Below, one piece after another: positions 1-3,945 of a DNA stretch of 6,594 nt. The stretch spans positions 1-6,594 of the forward strand of contig CALGGH010000219.1 in NCBI GenBank assembly GCA_937916415.1, in the 5' to 3' direction. The position numbers and the translations under genes are program-made. The DNA comes from an uncultured Lachnospiraceae bacterium (GTDB lineage: Bacteria; Bacillota; Clostridia; Lachnospirales; Lachnospiraceae). Each line of letters opens with the position of its first letter. The stretch's first letter is position 1. Below the pieces are notes generated by a model, which did no database searches, was not told the DNA's origin, and saw only the letters and a list, made by a program, of their open reading frames with translations.

Positions 1-107
1 TCAGGCGGTTCGGGATCAGGCGGCTCAGGGTCGGGCAGTTCAGGCTCAGGCAACTCCGGCTCGGATTCAGGCTCTGGCAGCTCCGGCTCGGATTCAGGCT
101 CTGGCGG
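1..107 (+). repeat. Ser-Gly coding repeat tract at the left edge
   Basis: This stretch codes almost only for Ser and Gly with occasional Asp and Asn, using TCA/TCG/TCC/AGC and GGC codons in short degenerate repeats. It runs off the left edge, so its full length is unknown. It merges on the right into a more acidic Ser/Gly/Asp/Glu region that extends to about base 510. Confidence 0.8.
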
Positions 108-1308
108 CATGATCAGTCCCGGAGATGGCGGCGGAAACGGCAGTGAATCCGGTTCGGGAGACTCCGGAACCGGCTCTGAGTCCGGTACTGAGTCAGATAC
201 TGAGTCCGGCGGTGAAAGCGGCGATCCGGGAGACGGTGATTCGGAGCCGGGGTCCGACGATGACGGCGATGCCACGGATCCATCAGATGAGGACACGGGA
301 GATGATGACAAAAACTCCGGCGATGGCGATCCCGGAACCGGAAGCGGAAACAAGGACAAAAACAAGAACAAGGGCGGAGGCTCATCCTCATACTCAGGCG
401 GATCCTCTGATGACGGGGTTACCAACGATGGAGGAAGTGCCGGAGGTGACGGATCTGCGGGTGACGGCAGCGGAAATGGCGGCAGCGCCGGCGATGAGGG
501 ATCTTCGTCCCAGACCGTTCCGGAATCGCTGATCCCCATATACGTGATATCTGACCCCAGGGGAGACGACAGCCTGATAGTGGCCAAGCTCAATGATGAA
601 GAGATAGCGCAGAAGCCTGACCTGATCACGCTTTCAAAAAAGAAAAAGAAAGCCGAATCCGCCGCTTATTCAGGTACGGTCCATGATGATGATTCCGGCA
701 CCCGGGAATGGACGGATGGTGACGCGCAGGATGATGGCTGGGTGGAGTTTGGCACCGGCGGGGCAGCATATTATCCTCTGTGGAATAACGAAACGGGGCT
801 GACGGATACACCGGCACCGGAGAAAGGAGGAGCGTCAGCAGAGGCAGCACCGTCCGGAGGCGTCACCACGGCAGGAAGCGACAGGGTCGAAATGCCGTAT
901 GCCACCGCCAAGTCCGGCGTCATCGAGGAGAAGGCCGCGGGCTTGAGCGTTCCCTTTTACAGGACGAGGGCATTTAAGGTGTCAGCTTCCGTCGGAGGCG
1001 GAACCCTGGCAGCGGCCGTACCGCTGCTGATATTCGTAATGACGTATTCGGGCGTCATTGTATACAGTTATGACAGCAGGAAATACAGATTCATGGGCAT
1101 CAAGATGATACGCCGTTCGGAGAGGGGCAGATACGTCAGGATGAGTCCCGAATTCATGGAAAAGGCTCACTCGAGCAGGTACAAGTTCAGGCTGGGTTCC
1201 GTATATGCGCGCCTGCATAAGGATGAGCTGCTGCACGTCAATGCGGACAATGACTGGCTGACGCTGCCGGTGCAGAGCGTCGGATACCTCACGGTCAGGT
1301 CCCGCTGA
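1..1308 (+). CDS. Ser/Gly/Asp-rich low-complexity membrane protein, 5'-truncated (function unknown)
   Basis: The frame is open from base 1 with no stop and reads Ser-Gly repeats before the first ATG at 109, so the true start lies left of the window. 435 residues are visible. Residues 1-170 are low-complexity Ser/Gly/Asp/Glu, with a short Lys/Asn patch near 113-122. Residues 171-330 are less repetitive and include a five-lysine run at 213-217. Residues 332-354 form one hydrophobic helix (LAAAVPLLIFVMTYSGVIVY). A tail of about 78 residues follows, strongly basic just after the helix (KMIRRSERGR). The positive-inside rule suggests the repeat region is outside and the tail inside. A signal peptide or N-terminal domain would have to lie upstream. 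There is no LPxTG sorting signal. I do not recognise the family. The low-complexity part resembles the stalk of a surface protein, but that is inference. No terminator is visible after the stop. Confidence 0.85.
   Translation, partial: SGGSGSGGSGSGSSGSGNSGSDSGSGSSGSDSGSGGMISPGDGGGNGSESGSGDSGTGSESGTESDTESGGESGDPGDGDSEPGSDDDGDATDPSDEDTGDDDKNSGDGDPGTGSGNKDKNKNKGGGSSSYSGGSSDDGVTNDGGSAGGDGSAGDGSGNGGSAGDEGSSSQTVPESLIPIYVISDPRGDDSLIVAKLNDEEIAQKPDLITLSKKKKKAESAAYSGTVHDDDSGTREWTDGDAQDDGWVEFGTGGAAYYPLWNNETGLTDTPAPEKGGASAEAAPSGGVTTAGSDRVEMPYATAKSGVIEEKAAGLSVPFYRTRAFKVSASVGGGTLAAAVPLLIFVMTYSGVIVYSYDSRKYRFMGIKMIRRSERGRYVRMSPEFMEKAHSSRYKFRLGSVYARLHKDELLHVNADNDWLTLPVQSVGYLTVRSR
54..107 (+). repeat. 27-bp direct tandem repeat, two copies
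   Basis: Bases 54-80 and 81-107 are two copies of a 27-base unit that differ at a single position (A79 versus G106). The unit is a multiple of three and adds nine Ser/Gly/Asp residues, so copy number can change without breaking the frame. Near identity within an otherwise diverged repeat tract suggests a recent duplication. Confidence 0.85.
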
Positions 1309-1343
1309 TTGATTAAAATTTCTTAAACTTAAAGGCACTTTGG

Positions 1344-1372
1344 TTGAGAAAAGGACTTCGTTGTGATAAAAT
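1344..1372 (+). promoter_or_regulatory. Vegetative (sigma-A type) promoter for the coiled-coil gene
   Basis: A -35 box TTGAGA (1344-1349) is separated by 17 bases from a -10 box TAAAAT (1367-1372). The -10 box is preceded by TGA, giving an extended -10 (TGn). Five of six bases match consensus in each box and the spacing is optimal. Transcription would start near 1379, leaving a leader of about 90 bases before the start codon at 1469. Confidence 0.7.
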
Positions 1373-1381
1373 GTTCGAAGT
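1355..1381. promoter_or_regulatory. Inverted repeat over the -10 box, candidate operator
   Basis: ACTTCG (1355-1360) and CGAAGT (1376-1381) form a perfect 6-base dyad with a 15-base spacer. The centre falls at 1368, inside the -10 box. The half-sites are 21 bases apart, two helical turns, as expected for a dimeric repressor. No regulator is identifiable in the window. A 6-base dyad can also arise by chance. Confidence 0.35.
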
Positions 1382-1396
1382 AACGTTGGTGGAAAA

Positions 1397-1444
1397 CCGG
1401 GAAATGCCTAAATTAATTGCGTGAAGATGATTTTCATTTTCCGG
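1397..1444 (+). promoter_or_regulatory. Possible leader hairpin upstream of the coiled-coil gene
   Basis: CCGGGAAATG (1397-1406) can pair with CATTTTCCGG (1435-1444), giving ten pairs of which one is G-U, around a 28-base AT-rich loop. It lies inside the predicted transcript and ends 11 bases before the ribosome-binding site. There is no U-tract after it, so it is not a terminator. It could influence mRNA stability or translation. I do not match it to a known riboswitch class. Confidence 0.3.
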
Positions 1445-1455
1445 ACATTACATTT

Positions 1456-1461
1456 GGAGGG
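1456..1461 (+). promoter_or_regulatory. Ribosome-binding site that fixes the start at 1469
   Basis: GGAGGG at 1456-1461 lies 7 bases before ATG 1469. This is strong, well-spaced Shine-Dalgarno complementarity. It selects this ATG over the in-frame GTG at 1421, which would place the binding site inside the gene. Confidence 0.85.
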
Positions 1462-1468
1462 TTTTGTC

Positions 1469-1972
1469 ATGACTATATCTGATTTTTTTGGAATGATCGG
1501 TAACGCTATCTCGGACACCGCGCAGGATGCTTATGATTATGCCAAGGATGCCACTGAGATCGCCGGACTGAAGAAGCAGATAGCTTCCAATAAGGCCACG
1601 CTTAAGGACTGCTATGCCGCCCTTGGAGAGTTTTATTATGAAAAATACAAGGATAATCCTGACGCTGAGGTAGCTGAGAACGTTAAGTCCATTACCAACC
1701 TTGAGTATGCCAACAAGGGTCTGGAGGTTAAGATCAACGAGATCAAGGATGCACAGACTGAACTTAAGGCAGCCAAGGAAGCAGCCAGGGAGGAGGCCAG
1801 GAAGGCAGCAGCCGAGGCTAAGGCAGCCGCTGAGAATGAAGTTGACGACGAGCTGGCCAGGGTCAAGGAGGCCGCATCCGACGCGTTTGATGCGGCAGGA
1901 GATGCGGCAGAGGATGTCAAGGATGCAGTTGCCGACGCCGCAGATGAGATCAAGGACAACGCGGACAATTGA
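1469..1972 (+). CDS. Small Ala/Glu/Lys-rich coiled-coil protein of unknown function
   Basis: 167 residues, with no signal peptide or membrane segment, so probably cytoplasmic. Residues 1-30 form an amphipathic helix start (DFFGMIGNAISDTAQDAYDY). Residues 33-93 look like an antiparallel helical hairpin: a helix (LKKQIASNKATLKDCYAALG), the turn FYYEKYKDNPDAE, then a second helix ending KINEIK. This part resembles, from memory, the N-terminal portion of small Clostridia proteins that often end in a zinc ribbon. Here the C-terminus instead is a long charged Ala-rich helix (95-167) with repeated A-A-x-D/E patterns, similar in composition to LEA or apolipoprotein-type helices. The only cysteine is Cys48, so no zinc site is possible. 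The gene has its own promoter upstream and terminator downstream, so it appears monocistronic. A stress, membrane-surface or filament role is possible but unproven. Confidence 0.85.
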   Translation: MTISDFFGMIGNAISDTAQDAYDYAKDATEIAGLKKQIASNKATLKDCYAALGEFYYEKYKDNPDAEVAENVKSITNLEYANKGLEVKINEIKDAQTELKAAKEAAREEARKAAAEAKAAAENEVDDELARVKEAASDAFDAAGDAAEDVKDAVADAADEIKDNADN

Positions 1973-1989
1973 TCCGGAAATAAATACCT

Positions 1990-2018
1990 TTGACATTGAG
2001 GGCTGTGACAACTCTAAG
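1990..2018 (+). promoter_or_regulatory. Weak candidate promoter for typA
   Basis: A perfect -35 hexamer TTGACA (1990-1995) lies in the gap. At the optimal 17-base spacing the -10 position reads TCTAAG (2013-2018), which misses the two most important -10 bases. Transcription would start near 2025, inside the 3' arm of the terminator hairpin, so such transcripts would escape termination and have a leader of only about 25 bases. Confidence 0.3.
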
Positions 2019-2034
2019 TTGCGCGGCCCTTTTT
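1999..2034 (+). terminator. Intrinsic terminator of the coiled-coil gene
   Basis: A long stem is formed by AGGGCTGTG (1999-2007) plus CAACT (2009-2013) with AGTTG (2017-2021) plus CGCGGCCCT (2022-2030). A2008 is bulged, the loop is CTA and two of the 14 pairs are G-U. The stem runs directly into a five-T tract (2030-2034). It starts 26 bases after the stop codon of the coiled-coil gene. The T-tract ends just three bases before the typA Shine-Dalgarno, an unusually tight arrangement. Confidence 0.75.
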
Positions 2035-2036
2035 AT

Positions 2037-2040
2037 GGAG
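2037..2040 (+). promoter_or_regulatory. Ribosome-binding site that fixes the typA start at 2050
   Basis: GGAG at 2037-2040 is 9 bases before ATG 2050. The other in-frame starts fit worse. ATG 2035 overlaps the site, ATG 2041 directly abuts it, and TTG 1990 would translate through the terminator. The resulting N-terminus MKQTRDDIRN matches the usual TypA beginning. Confidence 0.7.
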
Positions 2041-2049
2041 ATGAAAGAG

Positions 2050-3882
2050 ATGAAACAGACGAGAGACGATATCAGAAACATAGCGATCATAGCCCACGTT
2101 GATCACGGTAAGACTACGCTGGTGGATGAGCTGCTCAAGCAGAGCGGAGTGTTCAGGGCCAACCAGGAGGTGGCAGAGCGCGTGATGGATTCGGGCGACA
2201 TAGAGAGGGAAAGGGGAATCACCATACTCTCCAAGAATACGGCGGTCACCTACAAGGGCACCAAGATCAACATAGTGGACACGCCGGGACACGCTGACTT
2301 CGGAGGAGAGGTGGAGCGCGTGCTCAAGATGGTCAACGGAGTCATTCTGGTGGTGGATGCCTTTGAGGGCCCCATGCCCCAGACCAAGTTCGTGCTCAAA
2401 AAGGCCCTCGAACTGGATCTGTCAGTCATCGTCTGCATCAACAAGATAGACAGGCCGGAAGCCAGGCCCGAAGAGGTCGAGGAGGAGGTCCTGGAACTGT
2501 TCATGGACCTGGATGCCAATGACAGGCAGCTGGATTCGCCCTTTGTGTATGCCTCGGCCAAAAACGGATCGGCTACCACCAATCTGACGGTCAGGAACAA
2601 GGACATGACGCCCCTGTTTGAGACCATACTCGAGCACATTCCCGCACCCGAGGGTGATCCCGAGGCTGCCACCCAGGTGCTGATCAGCACCATAGACTAC
2701 AACGAATACGTGGGCAGGATCGGCGTAGGCAAGGTCGACAACGGCGTGGTCAGGGTAAATCAGGACGTAGTCATCGTCAATCACCACGATCCCGACGTCC
2801 TAAGGAAGGTCAGGATCAGCAAGCTCTATGAATTTGACGGCTTAAACAAAGTGGAGGTCAGGGAAGCGGGGATCGGATCGATCGTGGCCATTTCGGGCAT
2901 CAGCGACATCAGCATAGGCGATACCCTGTGCTCGCCCGACAACCCGGTGCCGATACCTTTTCAAAAGATATCCGAACCCACCATATCGATGGATTTCATA
3001 GTCAATGATTCGCCCCTGGCAGGACAGGAGGGCAAGTACGTGACATCCAGGCACGTCAGGGACAGGCTCATGAGGGAGCTGAACACCGACGTGTCACTCA
3101 GGGTCGAGGAGACCGATACCACCGAGGCCTACAAGGTGTCGGGACGTGGAGAGCTGCATTTGTCCGTGCTGATAGAGAACATGCGACGCGAGGGTTATGA
3201 ATTCGCGGTCAGCAAGGCCGAGGTCATATATAAGAAGAGCGAGGACGGCAAGCTCCTGGAACCCATGGAGGACGTATACGTGGACGTCCCGGATGAGTTT
3301 ACCGGAGTGGTCATAGAGAAGCTCAGCATCCGCAAGGCGGAGCTTAAGGGCATGAATCCCATAGCCGGCGGATACACCAGGCTCGAATTCAGCATGCCTT
3401 CGCGCGGACTGATCGGATACAGGGGAGATTTTTTGACGGATACCAAGGGCAACGGCATCATGAACACGCAGTTCGCCGGATATGCACCTTTTAAGGGAGA
3501 GATCGCATTCCGCAAGCAGGGCAGCCTGATCGCGTTTGAAGCGGGCGAAGCCATCACCTACGGATTGTTTAACGCTCAGGAGAGGGGAACCCTCTTCATC
3601 GGCCCCGGCGAAAAGGTTTATCCCGGCATGGTCGTGGGTCAGTCGGGCAAGACCGAGGACATAGAAGTAAACGTATGCAAGACCAAGCATCTGACCAACA
3701 CCAGAAGCTCCAGCGCCGATGAAGCGCTCAGGCTCACGCCCAAAAAGATCATGAGCCTGGAGCAGTGCCTCGACTTCATAGATACCGACGAACTGCTGGA
3801 GGTTACGCCGGTCAACCTGCGCATACGCAAGAAAATACTGGACTCCACCCTGCGCAAGAGGGCCTCGTTTGCCAAAAAATAG
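2050..3882 (+). CDS. typA: TypA/BipA ribosome-associated GTPase
   Basis: A translational GTPase of the EF-G/LepA superfamily. Family members bind the ribosome and assist large-subunit assembly, notably in cold or stress. The 610-residue length is normal for TypA. All GTPase motifs are present: P-loop AHVDHGKT (15-22), switch I RERGITI (53-59), DTPGH (77-81), NKID (131-134) and SAK (169-171). His81 is the expected catalytic histidine. Domain II follows at about 200-290, then EF-G III/V-like domains with GRGELHL (365-371). The TypA-specific C-terminal domain has MPSRGLIGYRG (449-459) and the conserved KHLTNTRSSSADEA segment (546-559). EF-G domain IV is absent, as expected for TypA. LepA and tetracycline-resistance ribosomal protection proteins are excluded by this C-terminal domain. 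The start at 2050 was chosen from the ribosome-binding site and N-terminal wording. The gene follows a terminator and is 63 bases upstream of the penicillin-binding protein gene, with no terminator between them. Confidence 0.97.
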   Translation: MKQTRDDIRNIAIIAHVDHGKTTLVDELLKQSGVFRANQEVAERVMDSGDIERERGITILSKNTAVTYKGTKINIVDTPGHADFGGEVERVLKMVNGVILVVDAFEGPMPQTKFVLKKALELDLSVIVCINKIDRPEARPEEVEEEVLELFMDLDANDRQLDSPFVYASAKNGSATTNLTVRNKDMTPLFETILEHIPAPEGDPEAATQVLISTIDYNEYVGRIGVGKVDNGVVRVNQDVVIVNHHDPDVLRKVRISKLYEFDGLNKVEVREAGIGSIVAISGISDISIGDTLCSPDNPVPIPFQKISEPTISMDFIVNDSPLAGQEGKYVTSRHVRDRLMRELNTDVSLRVEETDTTEAYKVSGRGELHLSVLIENMRREGYEFAVSKAEVIYKKSEDGKLLEPMEDVYVDVPDEFTGVVIEKLSIRKAELKGMNPIAGGYTRLEFSMPSRGLIGYRGDFLTDTKGNGIMNTQFAGYAPFKGEIAFRKQGSLIAFEAGEAITYGLFNAQERGTLFIGPGEKVYPGMVVGQSGKTEDIEVNVCKTKHLTNTRSSSADEALRLTPKKIMSLEQCLDFIDTDELLEVTPVNLRIRKKILDSTLRKRASFAKK

Positions 3883-3888
3883 ACCATC

Positions 3889-3916
3889 TTGCAATAATGT
3901 GTTATCATATTAAAAT
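3889..3916 (+). promoter_or_regulatory. Possible promoter for the penicillin-binding protein gene
   Basis: TTGCAA (3889-3894) and TAAAAT (3911-3916) are separated by 16 bases. The -10 box is good, but the -35 matches only four of six positions and the spacing is one short. The gap is AT-rich compared with the flanking genes. Read-through from typA is equally possible because no terminator is visible after its stop. Confidence 0.45.
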
Positions 3917-3936
3917 CAGTAACCATGTGTTACGGC

Positions 3937-3942
3937 AGGTGA
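3937..3942 (+). promoter_or_regulatory. Ribosome-binding site of the penicillin-binding protein gene
   Basis: AGGTGA (3937-3942) matches the 3'-proximal part of the full Shine-Dalgarno AAGGAGGTGA and ends 3 bases before ATG 3946. That distance suits this shifted pairing. It supports the ATG that places a short basic cytoplasmic segment before the membrane helix. Confidence 0.65.
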
Positions 3943-3945
3943 GCT

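Noticed and set aside
1..107. CRISPR array or other non-coding repeat at the left edge
   Set aside because: The repeats are in frame, a multiple of three, without unique spacers, and code for Ser/Gly. They are part of a protein.
125..532. 135-codon open frame on the + strand within the low-complexity gene
   Set aside because: It is a +1-shifted reading of the Ser/Gly/Asp repeat region, produced by its biased composition. It has no ribosome-binding site and no recognisable protein features.
1309..1343. Terminator after the low-complexity membrane protein gene
   Set aside because: The stretch is AT-rich, but I could not find a GC-rich stem followed by a T-tract. Termination there, if any, must use another mechanism.
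1421..1468. Longer start (GTG 1421) for the coiled-coil protein
   Set aside because: It would place the strong GGAGGG site inside the gene and add a hydrophobic, unrelated N-terminus encoded partly by the leader hairpin. ATG 1469 has ideal spacing.
1448..2011. 187-codon open frame on the - strand opposite the coiled-coil gene
   Set aside because: It exists because Ala/Glu/Lys codons on the + strand rarely give stops on the other strand. It looks hydrophobic only as the complement of the charged helix codons and has no promoter or ribosome-binding site. The same holds for 1636-1968.
1990..2049. TTG 1990 as the typA start
   Set aside because: It would add 20 residues encoded by the terminator hairpin and is not preceded by a Shine-Dalgarno. 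TypA proteins normally begin close to the P-loop, as with the 2050 start.
3094..3894. 266-codon open frame on the - strand across the typA 3' end
   Set aside because: It is entirely antisense to conserved TypA sequence, has no family features, and is explained by codon bias of the real gene.
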